NCBI GenBank assembly: GCA_002433055.1
Contig: DJHJ01000019.1
Location: 6,763 to 21,277 of the forward strand
Length of the DNA: 14,515 nucleotides
Direction of reading: 5' to 3'
Source of the DNA: Acidobacteriia bacterium UBA6623
Lineage (GTDB): Bacteria; Acidobacteriota; Terriglobia; Bryobacterales; UBA6623
Part shown: one piece after another, positions 1 through 6,778 of the stretch
Numbering within the stretch: the first letter of the stretch is position 1
How the letters are laid out: each line of letters begins with the position of its first letter
Position numbers and translations under genes: made by a program
Notes under the pieces: generated by a model
The model's database searches: none
Told to the model about the DNA's origin: nothing
What the model saw: only the letters and a program-made list of their open reading frames with translations

Positions 1-25
1 CTCTAACCAACTGAGCTAACCGCCC
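1..25 (-). tRNA. tRNA 5' end, truncated by the window edge
   Basis: Read on the minus strand from position 25, the sequence begins with a seven-base acceptor strand GGGCGGT, then T8-A9, the D-stem GCTC, a D-loop AGTTGGTTA and the returning GAG. This is the canonical first third of a bacterial elongator tRNA. The anticodon lies to the left of position 1, so the amino acid cannot be read; several isoacceptors (Val and Ile among them) share this type of 5' end. Transcription runs leftwards, away from the rest of the window. Confidence 0.88.
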
Positions 26-251
26 GACATTTAAACTCTACTATTAGATTAGCTGAAACTGTGATGCTCGACAGAAAACCCTTACCAAAGTCGAAAAAGC
101 TATTCAATATTCTGCGATGAACAGTCTGATATTTGAGAACAGTAGCATTCGATCCAACAACCGCCAGAGCATTGTCCGGATAGATCCGCCACAACAACCC
201 CAACCTTTTTAGGAGGTTGCTAATAGAACTTTCCATTAGAATGAAGGTGCA

Positions 252-1577
252 GTGCCAAAAAGTTTGACACGTCGGTCCTTCGTGAGTGGAGCACCTGCAG
301 GGGCTTATGTCCTCGGAGCCTCTGCTAGTACACCTCGTAGTTTCAATGACAAAGTGACGGTGGGTATGATTGCGGTCGGAGCTCGAGCCCAGGAGCTACT
401 CGAAGGGATCAAGATGGTAGAGGGAGTGGAGATCGTTGCTATTTGTGATGCCTACAAGGGTCGCCTCGAACGTGCTGTTGAACGGAGTGAAGGTCGAGCT
501 AAAATTTACGACAACTACCGAAAAATATTTGATGATGACACCATTGATGCAGTAACTATTGCGACGCCTGACCACTGGCACAAACAGCAAGTAATCGAAG
601 CGCTAGAAGCTGGCAAGGATGTCTATTGTGAAAAGCCACTTACCTACACCGTAAGTGAGGGTCTTGAAATTGCAGAAGCCGTCAAGCGAACTGGAAAGTT
701 GCTCCAGATTGGGAGTCAGGGCATGAGTTCCGACACCCAGCACAAGGCTCGCGAAATTATCCGTTCTGGCCGTTTAGGGCGGGTAACTATGATTAGAGCC
801 AGTTACAACCGCAACAGTTCTAGTGGTGCCTGGCTTTATCCAATCCCGCCAGATGCTTCACCGGAGACTGTTGATTGGGAATCCTTTCTCGGAAGTGCCC
901 CAAAACATCACTACGACTTAGAACGATTTTTTCGGTGGCGGTGCTATCGTGACTACTCTGGCGGAATAGCCACAGATTTGTTTGTGCATCTGTGCACGAC
1001 TATCCACTTTCTTATGGATGCTAAGATGCCGGCAACGGTGGCTGCACGTGGCAATCTTTATCGCTGGAAAGAAAGCCGGGATGTGCCCGATACTTTGAAT
1101 GCGATTCTAGAATACCCTGAAGGGTTTACAGTAAATCTTAGCTCGACCTTCAATAATGATTACACGCGAGGGCAGTCATTTCAGGTTTTGGGGACTGAGG
1201 GCACTCTCGAAATTGGATTTCGAGACTTGAAGTTTATTCCTGGTAAAGGACGAGTAAACAACCGTTGGATCGTTAAATCATGGCCCCGCCAGCTGGAGCA
1301 AGATTATCACGACAAGATCAAAGCTCATGCTGCAGCACTTGCTGCTGCCAATGATGTGCGTCGTGTGAAAGAGAGTGAGGAATACAAGGAGACAGGTCGA
1401 AATGCCACACTACAGCATCTAGATCACTTTTTTGATTCGGTGAGATCGCGCAAACCTACTGTGCAAGATGTTTGGGCTGGTCATCGTGCTGCTGCTTGTG
1501 CTCATCTGATAAATGATTCCGTGGAGAATGATCGCATTGTCCACTGGGATTTTGACAAAGAACTACAGAGATTATAG
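252..1577 (+). CDS. Tat-exported Gfo/Idh/MocA family oxidoreductase
   Basis: A 441-residue NAD(P)-dependent sugar or inositol dehydrogenase-like protein; the substrate is unknown. Residues 6-11 (TRRSFV) followed by an Ala/Gly-rich stretch to about residue 26 form a twin-arginine signal, so the folded protein with bound cofactor is probably exported to the periplasm. The Rossmann segment begins near residue 35 (VTVGMIAVGAR, a variant of GxGxxG). ATPDHWH lies at 104-110 and the family's EKP motif at 127-129; the Lys of this motif is usually catalytic. The C-terminal alpha/beta domain and the terminal DHFFDSVRSRKPT...AGHRAA segment are typical of the secreted members common in Planctomycetota and Acidobacteriota. 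The start is GTG with GAAGG a few bases upstream; no in-frame ATG gives the Tat signal. The gene stands alone, with the tRNA pointing away on its left and a 173-base gap on its right. Confidence 0.93.
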   Translation: MPKSLTRRSFVSGAPAGAYVLGASASTPRSFNDKVTVGMIAVGARAQELLEGIKMVEGVEIVAICDAYKGRLERAVERSEGRAKIYDNYRKIFDDDTIDAVTIATPDHWHKQQVIEALEAGKDVYCEKPLTYTVSEGLEIAEAVKRTGKLLQIGSQGMSSDTQHKAREIIRSGRLGRVTMIRASYNRNSSSGAWLYPIPPDASPETVDWESFLGSAPKHHYDLERFFRWRCYRDYSGGIATDLFVHLCTTIHFLMDAKMPATVAARGNLYRWKESRDVPDTLNAILEYPEGFTVNLSSTFNNDYTRGQSFQVLGTEGTLEIGFRDLKFIPGKGRVNNRWIVKSWPRQLEQDYHDKIKAHAAALAAANDVRRVKESEEYKETGRNATLQHLDHFFDSVRSRKPTVQDVWAGHRAAACAHLINDSVENDRIVHWDFDKELQRL

Positions 1578-1596
1578 ATCGTAATTGAGATGGATC

Positions 1597-1631
1597 GAGT
1601 GCGTCATCAGATGTTCTTTCGATGACGCCTC
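1597..1631 (+). terminator. inverted repeat 3' of the oxidoreductase gene, possible terminator
   Basis: GCGTCATC at 1601-1608 pairs perfectly with GATGACGC at 1621-1628 across a 12-base loop. GAG at 1597-1599 can extend the stem with CTC at 1629-1631, leaving one bulged T. It sits 20 bases after the stop codon. No run of T follows it, so it is not a textbook intrinsic terminator; it may act as a 3' stabilising hairpin. Confidence 0.4.
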
Positions 1632-1750
1632 TGAACTTTCCTCAATCTTTAATGAGAAACTGCTAGAGGTGTCTTTCTGTAGAGTATCTGATCAAAGAGT
1701 TGGATTTGCAGATGAAGCGAATAATCGAATTCCGTGAGTGAAGGGTAGGG

Positions 1751-2698
1751 GTGAAAACTTTCAAAGGCAAAAAAGCGCTTGTTGTCGGCGATTTAATGCT
1801 GGACAAATATATATGGGGCAATATCAAACGAATTTCCCCTGAAGCGCCTGTTCCAATTGTAAAGATTCAGAATCGTACTCACGTTTGCGGCGGTGCCGGT
1901 AACGTTGCTATCAATCTTGCATCTCTTGGAGCTACGGTCTTTCTCCAAGGTATTGTCGGAGATGATACTGAAGCTAAAAACATTTTCAAACTTCTCCAGG
2001 AAACTGGCATAGAAGGACAATCGGTGATTTCCGCTAAGGGACGGCCAACGAGTACGAAGGTTCGTATTATCGCCCAGGGTCGCCAAGTTGCACGCCTAGA
2101 TTCGGAGTGTGAATTGGAAATTGGTGAGGAGCATCAGAATCTTCTTGTCTCTCGAGTCGAAGAGACGATTCAACACTGTGATGTCGCCATCCTGTCCGAT
2201 TACGCGAAAGGAGTCCTTACTCCTGCAGTTTGTCAAAAGATCATTGCTTCTGCACGAGCACACTCAAAACCGATTATTGTCGACCCCAAAGGGGTTGAGT
2301 GGACCAAGTATCGCGGGTCAACTGTTGTAACTCCTAACGTTAAAGAAGCCGAAGTCGTCTGGGGTCACAAGATAGGCAATGAAGATGATTTACGAGCAGC
2401 AGGGAATTTTTTGGTTGAAACCTTAGGAGGCGCCGATATCATCATTACGCTAGGGCCACTAGGCATGCGAGTATTTAGCTCTGGGTCTGAGTCGTTCCAT
2501 ATTCCGGCGACTACGCAGAATGTTTTTGATGTTACGGGTGCAGGTGATACTGCCGTTGCAGTTCTCTCACTAGCGCTTGCTTCGGGATACTCATTGATCG
2601 AGTCTGCACGTTTGGCTAATACCGGTGCCGGTGTGGTCGTTGGAAAAATTGGCACTGCATCTCTTACAGCTGTTGAACTTTTCGATTCAGACAACTAA
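1751..2698 (+). CDS. hldA: D-glycero-beta-D-manno-heptose-7-phosphate kinase (RfaE domain I / HldA type)
   Basis: A 315-residue PfkB-family kinase that phosphorylates D-glycero-beta-D-manno-heptose 7-phosphate at O-1. This is a cytoplasmic step towards ADP-heptose for the LPS inner core. The protein shows the RfaE N-terminal pattern GDLMLDKYIWG (13-23) and ISPEAPVPIV (28-37), then the sugar-binding CGGAGNVA (46-53), TPNVKEAE (194-201) and the PfkB signature DVTGAGD (260-266), whose final Asp is the expected catalytic base. It ends at the kinase domain: the nucleotidyltransferase domain (HxGH motif) of bifunctional HldE is absent, so a separate RfaE2/HldC must be encoded elsewhere. The GTG start at 1751 is preceded by AGGG. 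No other LPS gene lies in the window. A ribokinase-like sugar kinase is the alternative, but the N-terminal pattern argues for RfaE1. Confidence 0.93.
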   Translation: MKTFKGKKALVVGDLMLDKYIWGNIKRISPEAPVPIVKIQNRTHVCGGAGNVAINLASLGATVFLQGIVGDDTEAKNIFKLLQETGIEGQSVISAKGRPTSTKVRIIAQGRQVARLDSECELEIGEEHQNLLVSRVEETIQHCDVAILSDYAKGVLTPAVCQKIIASARAHSKPIIVDPKGVEWTKYRGSTVVTPNVKEAEVVWGHKIGNEDDLRAAGNFLVETLGGADIIITLGPLGMRVFSSGSESFHIPATTQNVFDVTGAGDTAVAVLSLALASGYSLIESARLANTGAGVVVGKIGTASLTAVELFDSDN

Positions 2699-2723
2699 TA
2701 CTGTGATTCCATAAGATTGAACA

Positions 2724-2750
2724 TCTGCTGAAAACGCTGCAGAGTTTTTT
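2724..2750 (+). terminator. candidate intrinsic terminator after hldA
   Basis: TCTGC (2724-2728) pairs with GCAGA (2739-2743) around a ten-base loop, and six T residues follow at 2745-2750. The position 25 bases after the hldA stop fits a rho-independent terminator that separates hldA from the TRAP genes. The stem is short, so efficiency is uncertain. Confidence 0.45.
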
Positions 2751-2807
2751 CTAAGCTAATTACGATACCTAGATCAGGTGGACCAACACTATGCGAGGTT
2801 TAATGTT

Positions 2808-3311
2808 GTGAAAAAGGCTGTTTACATCCGCCAACAATTCGAGCGGTGTCTCGGAGTTGTTGTCCTAGTGTTAATGGTTTCTCTTGCTGGTATTGTCGTG
2901 GCTGGTGTCATCTTTCGCAAAGCCGGAGCTTCGTTGGTTTGGTACGACGAAGTGACCTCGATTCTCCTAGCCTGGCTTACTTTTTATGGTGCTTCTTTAG
3001 CGGCTCTCACACGTTCTCACATCGGTTTTCAAAAAGTAGTTGCAGCAATCAAATCAGTGAAGGTGCGTTTTGCGCTTCTCCTTATCCGGTTTGTCATTGT
3101 TACCGCGTTTTTTTTGCTGGTTGCTTGGGCAGGGTGGCGTCTATTAGAAGTTTTAGAAGGAACCGCTCTGATCAGTCTCCCGTGGGTTCCTCTTGCCTTG
3201 GCTCAGTCCGCAATTCCGATAGGGGCACTTCTATTTGTTGTCGCTGAGATGATTACGACGGCTGACCTGTTGAGAGACTTATTCTCGCGTCATAGAGTTG
3301 CACTACGATGA
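2808..3311 (+). CDS. TRAP transporter small permease subunit (DctQ type)
   Basis: A 167-residue inner-membrane protein with four predicted hydrophobic helices (about residues 16-36, 45-66, 86-108 and 126-149). The segment before and into helix 2, SLVWYDEVTSILLAW, matches the W-x-D/E-E pattern of DctQ. DctQ and DctM together form the membrane part of tripartite, sodium-driven carboxylate or sugar-acid importers. I chose the GTG at 2808 because GAGG lies nine bases upstream and the product begins MKK close to helix 1. An in-frame GTG at 2778 would add ten residues but has a poorer ribosome-binding site. The stop overlaps the start of the next gene by four bases (ATGA), so translation is coupled. 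No DctP-type receptor gene is adjacent, which is unusual. Confidence 0.92.
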   Translation: MKKAVYIRQQFERCLGVVVLVLMVSLAGIVVAGVIFRKAGASLVWYDEVTSILLAWLTFYGASLAALTRSHIGFQKVVAAIKSVKVRFALLLIRFVIVTAFFLLVAWAGWRLLEVLEGTALISLPWVPLALAQSAIPIGALLFVVAEMITTADLLRDLFSRHRVALR

Positions 3312-4591
3312 CCCTCTTTTTTCTTTTTCTTGGATTGATCGTTCTGATCCTCCTCGATGTCCCGATTGCAGTCTCGTTGGGTGTAGTTGCTGTTTGTGCC
3401 ATGGCCTTGAGTGATGGCCTTGGTGCACTTTTGAATATCGGTCCCGTCCTGTTTTCGGGAGCAACGAAGTTTACTCTCGTCGCAATCCCACTTTTTATCG
3501 TGGCCGGTGCAGTGATGAATATTTCGGGCATTTCACACCGTCTTATCGCCTTTGCATCCTCATTGATTGGGTTTGTTAGAGGTGGATTGGCGATGGTAAC
3601 CATTGCCGCCTCTTTGTTTTTTGCAGAAATTTCCGGTTCGGCAGTAGCTGATGTTGCGGCTCTTGGTTCAATTTTGATCCCAGCTATGCAGCAAAGAGGT
3701 TATCCGAAGGCTTTTGCAGCAGCTGTCACATCCTCAGCTGCTACCTTAGCGGTCGTGATTCCACCTTCGATCCCGATGATTCTTTATGGAGTAATGTCAG
3801 GGGCTTCGATAGTTGAACTCTTTGTTGCTGGTATCGTGCCAGGTGTCTTGGGTGGATTATCGATGATGGTTTTGACCTATTTCATAGCCCGTCGTCACAA
3901 ATACCCCATCGAGGAAACTTTCCAGCTCTCACGTGTAGCTTCAACCGGAAGAGATGCAGCTTGGGCACTCTTGCTACCGGTCATCATTCTCGGAGGTATT
4001 TTTAGTGGTTGGGTAACAGCTACAGAAGGAGCTGGACTTGCGGTAATCGCTGCCGCTCTGATTGGTGGATTTGTTTATCGGGGTTTGAACCGTACTCGTC
4101 TTTGTTCCGCCATGGTCGAAGGTGGAGGACAGACTGCTGTTGTCATGTTACTGGTTGCGACTTCTGCTCTGTTGAGTGACTACTTGACAGGTATTCAAGT
4201 ACCACAACAAGTTGCGCAAAGTATCGTTGAGCTAACGGATAGCCCATATATGGTGCTAGCGCTCTTGAATCTATTTTTCCTGATCGTGGGGATGTTTCTT
4301 CACTCGGCCGCGGCAATAATTCTAGTTGTTCCTATTGTGATGCCGTTGGTTCACGCGGTTGGTATTGACCCAGTTCATTTTGGGTTGATTGTGACCTTAA
4401 ACCTTGGAATTGGGCAACAAACCCCTCCTGTAGCCAGCGTACTAGTGACTGCCTGTTCTATTGCCAAGGCAGATATTTGGGAAGTTAGCAAGGTTAATGT
4501 GTACTTCGTTAGCGTGTTGGTTGTAGTCTTGCTACTTGTTACCTACGTGCCGGTAATACCGATGGCGCTAGTTGAGGTGTTATATCGGTAG
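3308..4591 (+). CDS. TRAP transporter large permease subunit (DctM type)
   Basis: A 427-residue, very hydrophobic protein of the usual DctM length (about 425). It is predicted to have some twelve membrane segments and to carry the sodium-coupled elevator-type transport path. Family hallmarks include the opening segment LDVPIAVSLG, FFAEISGSAVADVAALGSILIPAM, SSAATLAVVIPPSIPMILYG and the late HFGLIVTLNLGIGQQTPPVAS. It overlaps the small-subunit gene by four bases (ATGA at 3308-3311), so the two form one operon. The substrate cannot be inferred because the specificity-determining receptor protein is not next to it. The gene converges on the minus-strand hemQ with an 82-base gap; in that gap ATTCGG (4602-4607) and CCGAAT (4643-4648) could pair across a long loop, but I see no convincing terminator. 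Confidence 0.96.
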   Translation: MTLFFLFLGLIVLILLDVPIAVSLGVVAVCAMALSDGLGALLNIGPVLFSGATKFTLVAIPLFIVAGAVMNISGISHRLIAFASSLIGFVRGGLAMVTIAASLFFAEISGSAVADVAALGSILIPAMQQRGYPKAFAAAVTSSAATLAVVIPPSIPMILYGVMSGASIVELFVAGIVPGVLGGLSMMVLTYFIARRHKYPIEETFQLSRVASTGRDAAWALLLPVIILGGIFSGWVTATEGAGLAVIAAALIGGFVYRGLNRTRLCSAMVEGGGQTAVVMLLVATSALLSDYLTGIQVPQQVAQSIVELTDSPYMVLALLNLFFLIVGMFLHSAAAIILVVPIVMPLVHAVGIDPVHFGLIVTLNLGIGQQTPPVASVLVTACSIAKADIWEVSKVNVYFVSVLVVVLLLVTYVPVIPMALVEVLYR

Positions 4592-4673
4592 CTGTATGAC
4601 AATTCGGATGCACTCGACGATGTATTCTAGATTTTTTCAAAACCGAATAATGTGTGAGTTCTAGTGCCGTAAG

Positions 4674-5567
4674 TTAGGCCGATTCAAAGGAAGGCAGTGT
4701 TCCACTCAGGAACACATCTAGTTTCTCAGCCGGGAAGCGAAGACCCAAATGAAAGGGGCCGAATAGGGCATAAAGTGAGCTGGCTTCGTCAAATCGCATT
4801 TCATATATCAGCTTCTTGAAGATCAGTGGATCATCAGAGAATAAGTCAACACCCCATTCCCAATCATCGAAGCCGATCGATCCGGAAATGATTTGCTTTA
4901 CTTTGCCGGCATAGCGGCGTCCGATCATTCCGTGGTCACGCATCATGCGACGCCGCTCTTCAATCGGGATGTTATACCAGTTGTGGACCTCTCCACGTCT
5001 TTTATCCATCGGATAGAAACATAGATAACGATTTGATGGGACAGACGGCGAGAGGCGTTCCGCCATAGCTTGACGCGATTCTTCCATTTTTTCTTGTTCA
5101 GCTTTGAGCCACTCCTCTGTTCCTGGTTTAATGCCACGTTCGACGAGAGACTGGTAAAGCTGGACGGAAGACTCATAGAGTCCCAATTCGACGACTGAAA
5201 CGTAGGATGTTGTTGGTTCGAGGTAGTTCGCCAGCTTAAGTTGCGATAGGTCTAATTCTGCCTGATCGACTTCATCAAACGACTGTCTAAAATGGACAAT
5301 GATAAGGTCCCCTTTGTGTCCAAGCTGAGAAAATATTGCGCTACCACCTTTCTCATGACGTTCCATTTTGGTAAGGGCAGTAGTTGCTTCGTCGATTACT
5401 CCCTGTTGATGAACAGTGTCAAGAGACCGCCAGGCTGCCCAGCGTATGCGAAACATCTGATGCAACAAGGCCGGACCATCGAGAGTCAATGGGACTGCTG
5501 GTGGTGGCATCGGTCCGGTTGTATGACGTCCCGGATGAGTGGGTTGAAGAGGTTTGGATTCTTTCAT
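4674..5567 (-). CDS. hemQ: coproheme decarboxylase (HemQ/ChdC), chlorite dismutase-like family
   Basis: A 297-residue cytoplasmic protein. Known HemQ/ChdC enzymes use peroxide to decarboxylate coproheme III twice, giving heme b in the coproporphyrin-dependent pathway. The C-terminal half has the diagnostic block RYLCFYPMDKRRG (180-192) and MMRDHGMIGRRY (208-219). Tyr185 and Lys189 match the catalytic YPMxK residues of characterised enzymes, and His212 the proximal heme ligand; FDDWEWGVDLF follows. The distal Arg of true chlorite dismutases is not evident, which favours HemQ. The first 35 or so residues are an additional Pro/His-rich stretch. The ATG start has AGGG nine bases upstream. The gene is divergent from lipA and convergent with the TRAP permease. 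No other heme gene is in the window. Confidence 0.93.
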   Translation of the reverse strand: MKESKPLQPTHPGRHTTGPMPPPAVPLTLDGPALLHQMFRIRWAAWRSLDTVHQQGVIDEATTALTKMERHEKGGSAIFSQLGHKGDLIIVHFRQSFDEVDQAELDLSQLKLANYLEPTTSYVSVVELGLYESSVQLYQSLVERGIKPGTEEWLKAEQEKMEESRQAMAERLSPSVPSNRYLCFYPMDKRRGEVHNWYNIPIEERRRMMRDHGMIGRRYAGKVKQIISGSIGFDDWEWGVDLFSDDPLIFKKLIYEMRFDEASSLYALFGPFHLGLRFPAEKLDVFLSGTLPSFESA

Positions 5568-5684
5568 GATTGAAATCCCTAGTATGTAGCGACTATAACA
5601 AGTTCAGTCTATAAGCTTACTTGCTTCGGAACTAAGTCAGTAACCCGATAGTACTAACTGTCTTGTCGACTTGCTTGCGGATCG

Positions 5685-5803
5685 CTAGACTAGGAGGCTC
5701 TAGAAAGGTAACTTTCAGCTGCCGGTGACCGTTGCTTCATTGTCGGGTAATCCGGCAAGACTGGAGTGAAAGGCCCTGCACGGTACCAACGAAGTTTGGT
5801 ATC
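5685..5803 (+). promoter_or_regulatory. hairpin-rich leader upstream of lipA
   Basis: Four short inverted repeats follow one another in the region before lipA: CTAGA/TCTAG (5685-5689 with 5699-5703), GAAAG-GTAA-CTTTC (5703-5716), TTGTCGG-GTAAT-CCGGCAA (5740-5758, one G-T pair) and GGTACCAA-CGAAGT-TTGGTATC (5782-5803, one G-T pair). The last ends eight bases before the lipA Shine-Dalgarno. An extra AGGAGG at 5692-5697, inside the first loop, has no start codon at a suitable distance. The first two repeats share a base and could be mutually exclusive. I do not recognise the consensus of a known riboswitch class. Whether the region is transcribed is inference. Confidence 0.4.
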
Positions 5804-5827
5804 TCAATTACAGGAGGTCTTCCCTAT

Positions 5828-6748
5828 ATGGAATCTTTGGTGCAGATTGGTTCGACGGCTGGCGCTGCAGTCTCACCCAAGTTGCATTCTGATTCTGTCA
5901 GTGTGAAGCCTGCGTGGTTAAAGGTTCCAGCCCCGGGAGGGGCCAACTACCGTGAACTGAAGACACTAATTACACGACTGGGACTGCACACGGTTTGTGA
6001 GAGTGCAGCTTGTCCTAATATTGGGCATTGTTGGAATCGACGAACGGCAACTTTCATGATTCTCGGAAACATTTGCACCAGACGCTGTGGATTTTGCGCA
6101 GTTCAAAAAGGTCCGCCCTCTGAGATTGACTACGATGAACCGCGTCGAGTTGCTGATGCTGTGGCTGTCATGGGTTTGCATTATGCAGTCATTACAAGCG
6201 TTAATCGCGATGACAGAAATGATGGTGGCGCAGAGTTATTCGCATTGACGATCGCAGCAATCCGTGAACGCAATCCGGCATGCCGTGTGGAGGTTTTAGT
6301 GCCTGATTTCCAAGGTTCTCATGATGCTATGACTACGGTTTTGGCGGCAAGGCCGGATGTGCTCAATCACAACATCGAGACAGTGCCGAGACTATATCGG
6401 ACGGCGCGTTTGGGGTCTCGTTATGAACGCTCGTTAGATATGTTGGGGACTGCCAAAGCTGTAGCCCCGGACGTTCCGACCAAATCAGGGATGATGCTAG
6501 GTCTCGGTGAACACCACGAAGAGGTTCTAGAAGTTATGACTGACTTGATGGCACGGGGAGTCGATATCTTGACTATTGGCCAGTACCTCGCTCCTTCGGC
6601 TAAGCATTTACCAGTTAAGCGTTACTATGAGCCACACGAATTTGAAGCCTATCGAAGAGCTGCTAAGAATCTTGGGTTTCAACATGTTGAATCGGGTGCG
6701 CTGGTGCGCAGTTCTTATCATGCTGATGAGGTTGCTAAGACCAACTAG
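5828..6748 (+). CDS. lipA: lipoyl synthase (radical SAM)
   Basis: A 306-residue enzyme that inserts two sulfur atoms into octanoyl groups on lipoyl-dependent proteins such as E2 subunits and GcvH. Both iron-sulfur motifs are present: the auxiliary-cluster CX4CX5C at Cys57, Cys62 and Cys68 (CESAACPNIGHC) and the radical SAM CX3CX2C at Cys83, Cys87 and Cys90 (CTRRCGFC). The C-terminal RSSYHA contains the serine that ligates the sacrificial auxiliary cluster. HNIETVPRLY and KSGMMLGLGE are further LipA signatures. I chose ATG 5828 because AGGAGGT sits nine bases upstream (5812-5818) and the product has normal LipA length. The frame is open back to a TTG at 5732, but those 32 residues look like leader sequence. 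No lipB neighbours it. It converges on the TAXI receptor gene with a 30-base gap. Confidence 0.97.
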   Translation: MESLVQIGSTAGAAVSPKLHSDSVSVKPAWLKVPAPGGANYRELKTLITRLGLHTVCESAACPNIGHCWNRRTATFMILGNICTRRCGFCAVQKGPPSEIDYDEPRRVADAVAVMGLHYAVITSVNRDDRNDGGAELFALTIAAIRERNPACRVEVLVPDFQGSHDAMTTVLAARPDVLNHNIETVPRLYRTARLGSRYERSLDMLGTAKAVAPDVPTKSGMMLGLGEHHEEVLEVMTDLMARGVDILTIGQYLAPSAKHLPVKRYYEPHEFEAYRRAAKNLGFQHVESGALVRSSYHADEVAKTN

Positions 6749-6778
6749 GTGTCGCTGTACTGTAACTCTTGGTGGAAC

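Noticed and set aside
3..236. Minus-strand open frame of 77 codons at the left edge
   Set aside because: It runs into the tRNA, has no Shine-Dalgarno and no recognisable domain.
2365..2694. Minus-strand frame of 109 codons inside hldA
   Set aside because: It is an antisense shadow of a clear PfkB kinase gene, with a Ser/Thr/Ala/Pro-rich translation and no own initiation signal.
5292..5573. Plus-strand frame opposite the hemQ 5' end
   Set aside because: It is antisense to a well-supported coding sequence and has no recognisable domain.
5685..5803. Known riboswitch (cobalamin, TPP, SAM, glycine or cyclic di-GMP) before lipA
   Set aside because: I compared remembered core motifs by eye and none fits; an Rfam scan would settle it.
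5732..5827. In-frame N-terminal extension of LipA from a TTG
   Set aside because: ATG 5828 has a strong, well-placed AGGAGGT and gives normal LipA length; the upstream codons coincide with the hairpin-rich leader.
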